Of a stretch of 64,000 bases of DNA, positions 42,499-52,200 are shown in pieces. The DNA lies in the NCBI RefSeq assembly GCF_003403035.1, contig NZ_QURN01000003.1, forward strand, positions 1-64,000. The letters are read 5' to 3'. Made by a program: the position numbers and the translations under genes. Source of the stretch: Mesorhizobium denitrificans. Lineage in GTDB: Bacteria; Pseudomonadota; Alphaproteobacteria; Rhizobiales; Rhizobiaceae. Under the pieces are notes generated by a model. The model had not been told where the DNA came from and searched no databases. It saw only the letters and a program-made list of their open reading frames with translations. How positions within the stretch are numbered: position 1 is the first letter of the stretch; each line of letters opens with the position of its first letter.

Positions 42499-44471
42499 CA
42501 CGCGCCTGCGCTCCCGGTCGCAGCGCTCCTCGCCCGTCGGGCAGAAGGCGCACCAACCCGCAACCGGCGGTCCGACAGGGACACAGCCGCGCCAGCCATC
42601 ATTACCAATCCGCCCAGCCAAATAAGCGTTACCAGCGGCTTCCACCATGCGTGCACGACAATGCCGCCGTCCGGCGTCTCATCGCCCAATTGCACATAGA
42701 TCTGGCTGAAAATCAGCGTCTTGATACCAGCCTCGGTCGTCGGCATCTGCCGCACCGGATAGAAGCGTTTTGAAGATTCCACCGTGCTTCCATCGTCCAG
42801 CACAAAAGTGCCGGTCTGCGCTGTGAAGTTCGGGCCAGTCTGCGGTCGCAGCCCGTCGAAACGCAGGTGCCTGCCGCCGACGTCGAGCGTGTCACCCTTC
42901 TTCATAGTCGCGATGGATTCGGTGCCAAACGCGGCTACGGACACGATACCGAGCACTGTCATGCCGATGCCGAAATGCGCCAGCGCCGTGCCGAACATGG
43001 AGCGCGGCAGTCCCGTCAGGCGACGCAAACCGGTGGACGCGGATACGCGCGGGATGCCCGCTTTCACAAATAAATCGGTCAACGCGCCCAGCATCATCCA
43101 TGCCGCAAGCCCGATCCCGGCGGCGGCAAATGCGGAGCCTCTTTCGCGCATCATCAGCACCAGCAAGGCGACCACCAGCGCACCGCCAAATGCAAACGCC
43201 AAGCGCTGCGCTGCGCCATAAAGATCGCCCCGTTTCCACGCGAGCAGCGGCCCGAACGGCACGGCAAACAGCAGCGGGATCACCAGCGGAATGAATGTCA
43301 TGTCGAAGAATGGCGCTCCCACCGAAATCTTCGAGCCAGCAATGGCCTCCATCAGCAACGGATAGAGCGTGCCGATCAGCACCGTCGCCGCTGCTGTTGT
43401 CAGGAACAGATTGTTGAGCACCAGCGCGCCTTCGCGCGAAATCGGGTGGAACAATCCGCCCGCCGTCAATGAATGCGCACGCAAGGCAAACAGCAGCAGC
43501 GAACCGCCGATGAATAGCGTCAGGATGCCCAGAATAAACACGCCGCGCGATGGATCGGTCGCGAACGCATGGACTGATGTCAGCACGCCAGACCGCACTA
43601 GGAACGTACCGAGCAGAGACAACGAAAACGTCAGGATAGCGAGCAGCAGCGTCCAGATTTTCAGCGCCGAGCGCTTCTCCATCACCACGGCAGAATGCAG
43701 CAGCGCCGTGCCCGCCAGCCACGGCATGAACGATGCGTTTTCGACCGGGTCCCAGAACCAGAAACCGCCCCAGCCGAGTTCGTAATAGGCCCAGTAAGAC
43801 CCCATGGCGATGCCGCCGGTCAGGAACATCCACGCCGCGAGCGTCCACGGTCGCACCCACCGCGCCCAGGCCGCGTCGATGCGCCCTTCGATCAGAGCCG
43901 CGACGGCAAACGAGAAACACACGGAGAAGCCGACATAGCCGAGATAGAGCATCGGCGGATGCACTGCGAGGCCAATGTCCTGCAAGATCGGATTGAGGTC
44001 GCGCCCCTCGATTGGCGCGGGATCGATACGCGCAAACGGGTTGGATGTCGTCAGGATAAACAGGAAGAACGTCGCGCCGATAAAGCCCTGCACGGCCAGC
44101 ACATTGGCTTTCAGCGTATCGGGCAGATTACCGCCAAACGCCGCAACAAGCGCACCGAAAAAGGTGAGTATCAGTACCCAGAGCAGCATCGAGCCTTCAT
44201 GGCTGCCCCATGCGCCCGTGATCTTGAACAGCATGGGCTTGAGGGAATGCGAGTTTTCCCAAACATTCACGACCGAAAAATCTGACTGCGCAAAGGCGCT
44301 CAGCAGCGCCACAAACGCCAGCGCGGTCAGCGCAAAGCCGGTAATCGCGGCAGGCGCCGCCACGCCCATCATGCGCACATCGTTGCGTCGCGCGCCCACC
44401 AGCGGCACCACGGACTGCACCAGCGCCAGTGCGAAGGCGAGAACCAGTGCGAAATGTCCGATCTCGATCAT
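42498..44471 (-). CDS. ccmF: Cytochrome c haem lyase subunit CcmF (CycK)
   Basis: CcmF is the large inner-membrane part of the haem lyase that joins haem from CcmE to apocytochrome c. The 657 residues hold about 14 hydrophobic segments and the tryptophan-rich WWD-type signature ([18 protein letters not shown], near 232-249). It begins 2 bases after ccmE and ends in the ccmH start. Confidence 0.96.
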   Translation of the reverse strand: MIEIGHFALVLAFALALVQSVVPLVGARRNDVRMMGVAAPAAITGFALTALAFVALLSAFAQSDFSVVNVWENSHSLKPMLFKITGAWGSHEGSMLLWVLILTFFGALVAAFGGNLPDTLKANVLAVQGFIGATFFLFILTTSNPFARIDPAPIEGRDLNPILQDIGLAVHPPMLYLGYVGFSVCFSFAVAALIEGRIDAAWARWVRPWTLAAWMFLTGGIAMGSYWAYYELGWGGFWFWDPVENASFMPWLAGTALLHSAVVMEKRSALKIWTLLLAILTFSLSLLGTFLVRSGVLTSVHAFATDPSRGVFILGILTLFIGGSLLLFALRAHSLTAGGLFHPISREGALVLNNLFLTTAAATVLIGTLYPLLMEAIAGSKISVGAPFFDMTFIPLVIPLLFAVPFGPLLAWKRGDLYGAAQRLAFAFGGALVVALLVLMMRERGSAFAAAGIGLAAWMMLGALTDLFVKAGIPRVSASTGLRRLTGLPRSMFGTALAHFGIGMTVLGIVSVAAFGTESIATMKKGDTLDVGGRHLRFDGLRPQTGPNFTAQTGTFVLDDGSTVESSKRFYPVRQMPTTEAGIKTLIFSQIYVQLGDETPDGGIVVHAWWKPLVTLIWLGGLVMMAGAAVSLSDRRLRVGAPSARRARSAATGSAGA

Positions 44472-44473
44472 CG

Positions 44474-44932
44474 TCAGCTTCCCGGCGCAGGCTTGGTTTC
44501 GTCGGGAACGAACAAGCCTTTCTTCTTGAGACTATCTGCGACTTCCTTCGGCATGTAATTTTCGTCGTGCTTCGCAAGCACGCTGTCGGCGACAAAAACG
44601 CCATCGCTGCCGAAACTGCCTTCGGTAATCACGCCCTGATCTTCGCGAAACAAATCCGGCAAGATGCCGGTATAGGTCACTTTTACCGTGTTTTCATGGT
44701 CGGTCACCGCAAAGCGGACCGTGGTTCCCTCGCCGCGCACGATGCTTCCACTTTCCACCAATCCACCAAGCCGGATGCGCTGCCCTGGCGCGAGCTGCGC
44801 GGTTTGAAGATCGACCGGCATATAAAAATATGATGCCCGTTGGCCGAGCGCGTAGAAGGTCAACGCTGCTGCCAGTGCAAGAAAGCCGAGGCCACCGAAA
44901 ATCACCGTCATGCGCTTTTGCTTGCGGGTCAT
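44474..44932 (-). CDS. ccmE: Haem chaperone CcmE (CycJ)
   Basis: CcmE binds haem covalently in the periplasm and delivers it to CcmF. The 152 residues have an N-terminal membrane anchor, the [18 protein letters not shown] core of the OB fold, and the haem-binding His in [10 protein letters not shown] (near 122). Its ATG overlaps the ccmI stop (ATGA). Confidence 0.96.
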   Translation of the reverse strand: MTRKQKRMTVIFGGLGFLALAAALTFYALGQRASYFYMPVDLQTAQLAPGQRIRLGGLVESGSIVRGEGTTVRFAVTDHENTVKVTYTGILPDLFREDQGVITEGSFGSDGVFVADSVLAKHDENYMPKEVADSLKKKGLFVPDETKPAPGS

Positions 44933-46029
44933 GGCTCCACCTTCATGCCTTGCGCAGCCGCAAAATCTGACAATTGCTTCGCCGCCATCGTTCCCGCACC
45001 CAGCGCGGTTACGCCTCGCGAAAGCGCGTCTGCCGCGTCACGCTCTTTGCCCAATACGAGATAAGAACGCACGAGTCGCTGCCAGCCTTCCAAATCATTC
45101 GGATTCTCGCGCAGTTTGCTGTCAAGGCTCGCGACCATTTGTTCGATCATAGCAGTGCGGTCAGCGGGGTTCATTTGTTCTGCCGCCTGCGCCTGTTCCT
45201 CATTGGGGCCGGGCGCCGTGCGCGCCAGCATCGTCTGCGAGGCCTCCCGCCATGGATCGTCTTGCGGCAAGCTCGCTGTGAGTTGTTTCCATTCACTTGC
45301 GGCCTGGTCGGTCTGGCCTTCCTGTGCCTTTGCCATCGCGAGGAAAAAGCGCGCTTTCGGCATCTCGGGCGTGTCTTTCAAGGCTTGCTCAAACGCCGCC
45401 TGCGCTTCCTTGGTTATCAGCCCGCCGGATTGATATACCAGCGCTTCACCCAGTCCCGCCTGACGAATTGCCGACGAACCACCGAGCCGCAGCGCGTTGC
45501 GATAGGCGCTCACCGCATCGTCGAACCGCTGCATCTTGATGTAGATTGGAGCCAGCACATCCCAACCGCGAAGGTCATCGGGATTGGCGGCAAGCTGCGA
45601 TTCGGCGCGTGCCACCAGTTCAGCGGGGGTATTTGTCGAGGGATCACGCGTCATGCGCGCCGATAGTGGCTGTTCGGGCAGGTTTGGCGAACCGAGCATC
45701 GCGTAAAGACCCCAGCTCACCAGCGGAATCGAAACCACGGCAGCGGCGCCTGCGATTCGAAAAGCAGCGCCGCCCTTGCCTCGTTTCGATGCCGCTTCGC
45801 CATCGCCGGCACGCAATATGCGGCGACCAATCTCGGCGCGCGCCTGTTCAGCCTCTTCGCGCGCCAGAATTCCACGGCTTACATCGCGTTCGACTTCCGC
45901 GAGTTGGTCCCGATAGACATTGATTTCGTTGGGAGACGCGCCTGTGCCTTCCGCCTTGCGCGAAAGCGGCATCAACACTGCCAGACTGGCAGCGAAGGTC
46001 AATAAAGCGGCTGCGACCCAAAAAAACAT
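44929..46029 (-). CDS. ccmI: Apocytochrome c chaperone CcmI (CycH)
   Basis: CcmI holds the C-terminus of apocytochromes for the haem lyase. The 366 residues have two N-terminal membrane segments (near 3-22 and 92-112) and a periplasmic tail of TPR repeats ([50 protein letters not shown]). It leads the cycHJKL operon. ATG 46029 is preferred over GTG 46035, but neither has a strong ribosome site. Confidence 0.93.
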   Translation of the reverse strand: MFFWVAAALLTFAASLAVLMPLSRKAEGTGASPNEINVYRDQLAEVERDVSRGILAREEAEQARAEIGRRILRAGDGEAASKRGKGGAAFRIAGAAAVVSIPLVSWGLYAMLGSPNLPEQPLSARMTRDPSTNTPAELVARAESQLAANPDDLRGWDVLAPIYIKMQRFDDAVSAYRNALRLGGSSAIRQAGLGEALVYQSGGLITKEAQAAFEQALKDTPEMPKARFFLAMAKAQEGQTDQAASEWKQLTASLPQDDPWREASQTMLARTAPGPNEEQAQAAEQMNPADRTAMIEQMVASLDSKLRENPNDLEGWQRLVRSYLVLGKERDAADALSRGVTALGAGTMAAKQLSDFAAAQGMKVEP

Positions 46030-46150
46030 TGCCACTCAATAATGATCCGGCATTGACGCTACAACACATCGACACTGCGGCGATTTGGCGTTCAGGGTCA
46101 AATGCACGTCATATTCTTGGCAAAACCACGCGACAGAACGTCCTACCGGC

Positions 46151-46564
46151 TTAATTCAGCAGTGACCAGCTTCCATCGCTGTTGCGGCAAGCGGTGCCGC
46201 GCGCGGTCTGGCTCGCCTGCCCCGTATAGAGTGTGTGGACATATTGGCGGCAATCCTGCGAGCCTACGCGATAGGGCTGGGCAGCGACGACTTCGCCGCG
46301 ATTTTCATCGCGGTCGCTCTTCCAGGTAATCACCTGGGTGCTCTGACCATATTCAAGCGCTTTATACTCCGCTTCCAGCGCCTTGCGCCGGTCGCGAGAG
46401 GAAAGGTCGCTTCCAATCTTGCCGCCGATCAGGCCGCCGCCGAGGGCCGTAATAACCGATTCCGATGGCGCGGTTTCTGCGCTCGTCTTCGCTCCGCCCA
46501 CGCTTGCGCAGCCCTGCAAGAACACTGCAGTCAGCACCGCGGCTATCGCTATTCCCCTCTTCAT
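46151..46564 (-). CDS. Lipoprotein, RT0821/Lpp0805-like surface antigen family
   Basis: The 137 residues start with a lipoprotein signal (MKRGIAIAAVLTAVFLQGC, Cys19 as the lipid site), followed by a glycine-zipper stretch (ALGGGLIGGKIGSDLS) and a C-terminal 17-kDa-antigen-like domain (ALEYGQSTQVITWKS, CRQYVHTLYTGQASQTARGT). It is probably an outer-membrane lipoprotein. It starts 30 bases after feuQ and could be co-transcribed with it. Confidence 0.82.
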   Translation of the reverse strand: MKRGIAIAAVLTAVFLQGCASVGGAKTSAETAPSESVITALGGGLIGGKIGSDLSSRDRRKALEAEYKALEYGQSTQVITWKSDRDENRGEVVAAQPYRVGSQDCRQYVHTLYTGQASQTARGTACRNSDGSWSLLN

Positions 46565-46594
46565 TTAAACACGCCCCCTGACCGACTCCGCCTG

Positions 46595-47995
46595 CTATTC
46601 GGCACATTTAAGCTGGACGTTCGCCCTCAATCCTCCCAATGGCGATTGTTCCAGCCGCAGCACTCCGTCGTACTCCTTGACGAGATCGGCGACGATAGCA
46701 AGACCCAAGCCGCTTCCCGGCTTAGTTTCATCCAGACGCTTGCCGCGCTGCAACGCTTCGCGCGTCTGCGCTTCGGGAATGCCCGGCCCGTCATCCTCAA
46801 TGCTCATCTGAAACCTGTGCGCCGCGGTCCCGGCGCTTTCGATCAAGGACGCCGAAATCGCAACACTCTTGCGCGACCATTTCATCGCGTTTTCGAGCAG
46901 ATTTCCGGCGATTTCCTCCAAATCTTCGCGCTCACCCGCAAAGATCATGGGTTCGTCGCGCGCGGATAGGGTAATCACCTTGTCAGGATTGACCTTCGCC
47001 ATAACGCGAACAAGACGCTCCAGAACAGGCTTCACTGGTGTTCTGAACACAACGCTATCGCGCTGTGCCGCCACACGCGCACGCTGCAAATAGTGCTCTA
47101 CCTGATGCTGCATGGCGGAAGCCTGATCCACGATCATTCGACCGCGAGAATCACCCATCGCGCGCCCCTCATTCAGCAACACGGCCAACGGTGTCTTGAG
47201 CGAATGCGCCAGATTGCCCACCTGTGTACGCGAGCGCTCCACGATGCGCCGGTTATTTTCGATCAGCGCGTTCGTTTCATTTGCCAGCGGCTCGATCTCG
47301 GTCGGAAAGCTGCCGTCCAGACGCCGCGCCGTCCCCTCGCGCACTTGCGCCAGCGCGGCACGCACGCGTCCAAGCGGGCGCAGGCCGAACAAAATGGCTA
47401 CGGCGTTGATTGCGATCATCCCCGCGCCGAACAACGCCAGATATCCGAGCAATCGCCCCTCAAATCCGCTTATCTCTGCTTCCAGTTCGCTGCGATTTCC
47501 CATCACCCGAAAGCGCGCGGCGCGATTTTGCGGGTCCAGCACGAATTCGCTTTCGAGAACCTGCAATTTCTGCCCCTGCGGGCCTGAAGCTTGATAGCTG
47601 CGCTGAAAAGCCGAGTTGAAAGGCACTTGTGCCAGCGGCGGCGAAGCAACCTTCTCCAACATGGAGGTTGAACGAATCTCGCCCTTCAATCCGGGCGAAA
47701 CCGGTTCCACCGAATAGTACCAGCCCGACCCCGGAATTGAGAATCGCAAATCTCCGAGGTCCGGCGAACCCGTAAGCTGCCCGGTCGGCGAAACGCCCAC
47801 TGATCCGATCAAATTGAAAAGATGCGCCGATAACAGGCTTTCAAACCCGCGTTCGCTCGCCTGCCGGTAAAGCGCGGCAATAACCGTCGTAATCACGACC
47901 AGAGCCAGAATCGCCCAGATTGTCGAAAACGCGATGACGCGAAACGCGAGCGAGCGAAACGCCGATTGAAGCCGTATCGAGCCCGTCTGCGGCAC
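46595..47995 (-). CDS. feuQ: Sensor histidine kinase FeuQ
   Basis: FeuQ is the kinase partner of FeuP; in Sinorhizobium meliloti the pair responds to osmotic conditions and controls cyclic glucan export, and in Rhizobium leguminosarum it affects iron uptake. The 466 residues have membrane segments near 18-40 and 185-205, a periplasmic domain, HisKA with LAHSLKTPLAVLLNEG (His near 267) and HATPase_c (DGPGIPE, GSGLGLAIV). The name rests on protein pattern plus the known feuPQ-cycHJKL linkage. It starts 3 bases after feuP. Confidence 0.88.
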   Translation of the reverse strand: MPQTGSIRLQSAFRSLAFRVIAFSTIWAILALVVITTVIAALYRQASERGFESLLSAHLFNLIGSVGVSPTGQLTGSPDLGDLRFSIPGSGWYYSVEPVSPGLKGEIRSTSMLEKVASPPLAQVPFNSAFQRSYQASGPQGQKLQVLESEFVLDPQNRAARFRVMGNRSELEAEISGFEGRLLGYLALFGAGMIAINAVAILFGLRPLGRVRAALAQVREGTARRLDGSFPTEIEPLANETNALIENNRRIVERSRTQVGNLAHSLKTPLAVLLNEGRAMGDSRGRMIVDQASAMQHQVEHYLQRARVAAQRDSVVFRTPVKPVLERLVRVMAKVNPDKVITLSARDEPMIFAGEREDLEEIAGNLLENAMKWSRKSVAISASLIESAGTAAHRFQMSIEDDGPGIPEAQTREALQRGKRLDETKPGSGLGLAIVADLVKEYDGVLRLEQSPLGGLRANVQLKCAE

Positions 47996-47998
47996 CGG

Positions 47999-48664
47999 TC
48001 AGCCTTGCGGCTCGCGCATGCGGTATCCCATGCCGCGCACGGTTTCGATCATGTCGATGCCCATCTTCTTGCGAAGCCGCCCGACAAACACTTCTATCGT
48101 ATTGGAATCGCGGTCAAAATCCTGATCGTAAAGATGCTCAACCAGTTCGGTGCGCGACACCACTTCGCCCATGTGGTGCATCAAATAGGCAAGCAGGCGA
48201 AACTCGTGCGAGGTCAGCTTCAGCGGCATGCCATTTACGTCAGCTTTCGATGCTTTGGTGTCCAGCCGCAGCGGCCCGCATGAAAGCTCCGAAGATGCAT
48301 GCCCCGCCGCACGCCGTATCAGCGCGCGCAACCGCGCCAGCACTTCCTCGATATGGAACGGCTTGGCGACATAGTCATCCGCGCCCGCATCTATGCCCGC
48401 AACCTTGTCGCTCCAGCGGTCACGCGCGGTCAGCATCAGCACCGGCATTTTGCGCCCGTCGCGGCGCCAGCGTTCCACAACGCTTATGCCGTCCATCTGC
48501 GGCAGACCAATATCGAGGATCACAGCATCATATGGCTCTGTATCGCCGAGAAAATGGCCTTCATCGCCATCAAAAGCGCTGTCGACCACATAACCCGCAT
48601 CTGTGAGCGCATCACAGATCTGCCGGTTGAGGTTTTTTTCGTCTTCAATAACCAGAATACGCAT
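47999..48664 (-). CDS. feuP: OmpR-family response regulator FeuP
   Basis: The 221 residues have a receiver domain (MRILVIEDEKNLNRQICDAL, Asp51 in VILDIGLPQMDG, KPFHIEE) and a winged-helix output domain (about 125-218, EVFVGRLRKKMG). The gene order feuN candidate-feuP-feuQ-cycHJKL supports the name. A direct repeat upstream of the small gene before it may be its own binding site. Confidence 0.9.
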   Translation of the reverse strand: MRILVIEDEKNLNRQICDALTDAGYVVDSAFDGDEGHFLGDTEPYDAVILDIGLPQMDGISVVERWRRDGRKMPVLMLTARDRWSDKVAGIDAGADDYVAKPFHIEEVLARLRALIRRAAGHASSELSCGPLRLDTKASKADVNGMPLKLTSHEFRLLAYLMHHMGEVVSRTELVEHLYDQDFDRDSNTIEVFVGRLRKKMGIDMIETVRGMGYRMREPQG

Positions 48665-48707
48665 CGAGCAATGCCGCCAGATTATTTGATGTGGAAGATT
48701 CTAAGGC

Positions 48708-49001
48708 TCAATTCGCCGGTACTACGAATTCTGCGCGGCGCGGCCTTTGCCCGTCCTTGCCGGGCACCAGCACCACGATCACACACACCGGCTGTCCGCC
48801 CTGATTCGAAGCAGTCGCGCGCGCCAGTGTCCCGCCGTTCTGCGCCGCAACCTGCTGGCCGATGGCATAGCAATCGGCCTGCGCAACCTGCACCGGCGCC
48901 TCCGCCGGAGCAGCCGCAACCTCTCCAATGGGCGCAGCAATGAAGGTAGCGGCGACGAGCGCCGCGATTGCATGCCGCATGAATGAATAAAAATAGCTCA
49001 T
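48708..49001 (-). CDS. feuN: Small periplasmic protein, candidate FeuN (FeuQ inhibitor)
   Basis: The 97-residue product has a signal peptide (IAALVAATFIAAPIGEVAAA) and a short mature chain with a Cys pair (ADCYAIGQQ and PVCVIVVLVPG). It sits 43 bases upstream of feuP in the same direction. In S. meliloti a small periplasmic protein, FeuN, encoded just upstream of feuP, restrains FeuQ. Position, size and export fit that role; sequence identity to FeuN could not be tested here. In-frame ATG 48980 (MRHAIAALV) is an alternative start. Confidence 0.6.
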   Translation of the reverse strand: MSYFYSFMRHAIAALVAATFIAAPIGEVAAAPAEAPVQVAQADCYAIGQQVAAQNGGTLARATASNQGGQPVCVIVVLVPGKDGQRPRRAEFVVPAN

Positions 49002-49025
49002 GCTGGCTTTCTAATTCAAATGGGC

Positions 49026-49059
49026 TGAACGCGGAATGAACGGTCCCCAAGCCGCGTTC
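49026..49059 (-). promoter_or_regulatory. Candidate FeuP box upstream of the feuN-feuP-feuQ genes
   Basis: On the minus strand CGTTCA-N5-CGTTCA (49026-49042) is a perfect 6-mer direct repeat with an 11-bp period, the layout of OmpR/PhoP-family half-sites. GAACGCGG (49027-49034) and CCGCGTTC (49052-49059) also form an inverted repeat around it. It lies 25-58 bases before the feuN candidate start. Autoregulation by FeuP is inferred. Confidence 0.5.
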
Positions 49060-49069
49060 TGCCTTCACT

Positions 49070-49276
49070 TTAGCCAATCCGGCTGGTTGCTTGCAACCGT
49101 CCGAAAATAGCTATCATACCTGAAATCGTAGTAGCGATGTTTACCGCCGCATCCGTCAAGGCATCTTGCGGCAGGCCGGTCGCGGCAATCCCGGAATAGT
49201 TCGCGATAGCCAGCAATATCGTCACAAGCGATGCCCAAACGGTGCGTGAGAGATACCAGGCTTTTGTCTCAATCAT
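49070..49276 (-). CDS. Small holin-like membrane protein at the end of the GTA cluster
   Basis: The 68 residues have two hydrophobic segments (WASLVTILLAIANYSGIAA and AAVNIATTISGMIAIFG) with short charged ends, as in small phage holins. It follows gp15 by 15 bases in the same direction and is probably the last gene of the GTA operon. A holin role in particle release is inference; it could be another small membrane protein. Confidence 0.65.
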   Translation of the reverse strand: MIETKAWYLSRTVWASLVTILLAIANYSGIAATGLPQDALTDAAVNIATTISGMIAIFGRLQATSRIG

Positions 49277-49291
49277 GTGTGTCTCCAGTTT

Positions 49292-52200
49292 TCAGTTGAG
49301 AGGAAATATCTTGGTTCGGGCAAGTCCGAACCTGCCACCGGTCCCGATCTGCCGCACACGAACCGTGAAGGACGTCGCGGATGGGAAATCTGCAGCGGCG
49401 AGCGCGGCCGCATAGCCCCAGCCAGCGCTGGAAACCTCGGCTTCTCGCACTGTTGCCCCTGCGCCATTTAGAATCTGCAGGAGGTATCGTTCGCTCTCCT
49501 CGCCAAGCGGCACATCGGAAGCGTCCCAGTCATCCGCGTCGATGCGGCTGCATCTCACCCAGTCTAGCGCCAGGTCGCCGCCCGCCGTTTTTACGCACCG
49601 CAGATGCACCGGCGCGAGCGGCAGCAAGGCCCGCACTCCGCCCGTCGCGTTCACGGTGGTCATGGTTTCATCGGAAAAATCCGCGCCCGTTGGCCCCACG
49701 CGCCAGTTCAGCGCCAGTCCCACTTCGCCGGCCTTCAGACCAGCCGCCAACACTGCGCTGTCGAGCAATACCGCATTCGCCCCAACTTCAGCACCGACCG
49801 CACTTGCGTCGTCGGTTCCTAGCTGTCCACGCAGAAGGCTGGAAAAGCGCCAATGGTTCGGCGCGATTTCCTCTGCTGCCTCATACTGAATGATCTCCCA
49901 TTGACCATTTGCCGACAAAACCGCCACCGCATTCGCACCGTTCAGAACCTGCAAGCGGCTGGCGCTTGCAGCTTCACCATCGAACAACTCGACCTCAATC
50001 ACCGCACTGCGGTCGAACCTTCCGGCAAACCCCTGCCCCAGCGCCGCCAATAATCGCCCCGCATTGGCGGGCTGGGTGACAGTCGCGCGCTGCTCATAAC
50101 CGGTTGTCTCCGGCGACGAATAAACGATCTGGCTTGCCCACGGCTTTTGCCACGCTCCAATCCGGAACTGATCGGCAGCATTCGTCGCCCCCGGCATCAT
50201 TGGCAGGTCGAGCATCAGCACCAGCGGCTTGCCCGCAACCAGCGCAGGCACCGAAATGGACGGTAATTCCGGAACCCAACCAGTCGGCGTGAATGGCCGC
50301 GCCGGTCGCGCAACAATCTGCCGCGTAAGCCCGTCCTCCACCTGCTGCACGACGAATTCCGCGCTCTCGCCCAGCGCTTCAAGCCTTACCCGCGCGCCCG
50401 GATCCGCGCCCACCGTCGCCGCCGGAACCGCAAACGCAATCGTCTCGCGGTCAGACCACAGATCATTGATCCGCCGTTCGAGAAGCCCCGCCGCTTGCCC
50501 GCCGTCGAGCGATCCCTGAAAACTGACGACTTCCTGACTGCTGCCACTCGCACCCGGTCGCCTTTGGCGCGCCGTCGAGGATTGGTAGTCCAGCAACGGA
50601 TCGCGGTAAGCAATCACCATTTCCGCAGGCAGTTCGAAATCCGGCATGCGCGTGCTTTCGACAACGGCGCGCTCTTCATCCAAGACCAGATCGGCAATCT
50701 CTGTAGCCGAGACAGCAGCGGAAGCATCGGCGAAAACCAGACTGTCCGCGCCTTCCCACACATCCAGCCTGAAAACATCTACCAGCGATTCAATCGAATT
50801 GCGGGCTGTCGTCGCGTCCGAAACGAGATAGCCCTGCACCGTTCCGGACACGAGCGAAACATCGGCCTTCGGCAAGCCATGATCCGTCAGTATCGCATTT
50901 ATCAGCGCGCCAACCGAAACGCTCTCGGCGCGGCCATTCAGCCAATGCCCAAGCTGCCACAGTCCGCCATCCGCCCAAACATCGGAGCGCAGCGGATATG
51001 CCGGAAACGGTCGCGCGTCCCAGGACCACACATAGATGCGCTCATGGTCAAGCATCCGCCCGCCATAGACCGACGAAACCGGGTTCCACGCGCTCTGGAA
51101 TCCCGACGCGCCGGGGTTCCAATGTTCCAAATGCGCTTTCAAAAATTGCTTCTGCGCAAAGTCGCATCGCCCACCGCTGGAGAAATAGGGCAGCGCGCTT
51201 TCGTCGGATTTCGGATCGTAAAAGACATTGGGCTGGTTGCACCCTTTGTCGATTGCGGGGCACCCAATTTCCGTGAACCAGATCGGCTTGGATTGCGGCA
51301 CCCACGCCGTTGCCGTCGCGGCCTCAACCCCGCCTGCGCGGTTGCGATGCGTGTTCGCCCACCACGCGATCAAATCCTTATAGCGATAGACCCACGGCTT
51401 CCCATACGCCCCATCGGAAATCTGCGTGCGGGCTCTCGCAGCGCGATCCGCGCTGCTGGCATAGTACCAGTCGAACCCCTCGCCCCCGGCAATCGACGCG
51501 CGCAGACCAGCGGGGTCATATGGTCCGGCAACCCCGTCGGGATGCCCGCCATATTCATCGCCGTCGCGCCAGTCGGATAAAGGCATGTAATTGTCGATGC
51601 CAACCGCATCGATTGCCGGGTGCGCCCACAATGCATCCAGATTGTTCAGAACATCGCCGCTGCCATCGGCGGGACGGTAGCCGAAATACTCGCTCCAATC
51701 CGCGCCATAGGTCAGCTTGGTCGTGGAGCCGAGCACCAGACGAACATCCGCCGCCAGCTTGCAAAGCTGCTCCACAAAAGGAAACGCCCCCGCGCCGTCG
51801 CGCAGCCTGGTCAGCCCGCGCAGTTCCGAACCGATCAAAAACGCATCGACGCCGCCAGCCGCTTTGGCAAGGTTTGCACAGTGCAGAATGAAGCGGCGAT
51901 AACCCCAATCACTCGTAGCCCCGCTATAGGTCACGGAGCTGCCCGATACGGAAAAATTGCTCCGGCTCACCGTCCCGCAAAATGTGTTGATCTGCGTGCG
52001 CGCGGTGCTCGTTCTGTCAGCGGTGGAGGTAATACGGCCCCGCCAGGGATATACCTGCTGCTTTGCCCCGCCATACGGATCAGGCAGTGAGTTCGCGGCT
52101 GGAATATCCATCATTACAAATGGATAGAGCGTAACCTTGATGCCACGCGCTTTCAGGCTGGCAATGGCCTGCACCACGCTCGCATCACATGGCGAACCGC

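Noticed and set aside
48682-49077. 131-codon minus-strand frame overlapping the feuN candidate
   Set aside because: The 97-residue frame has a signal peptide and proper context; the longer frame is Arg/Cys-rich shadow sequence.
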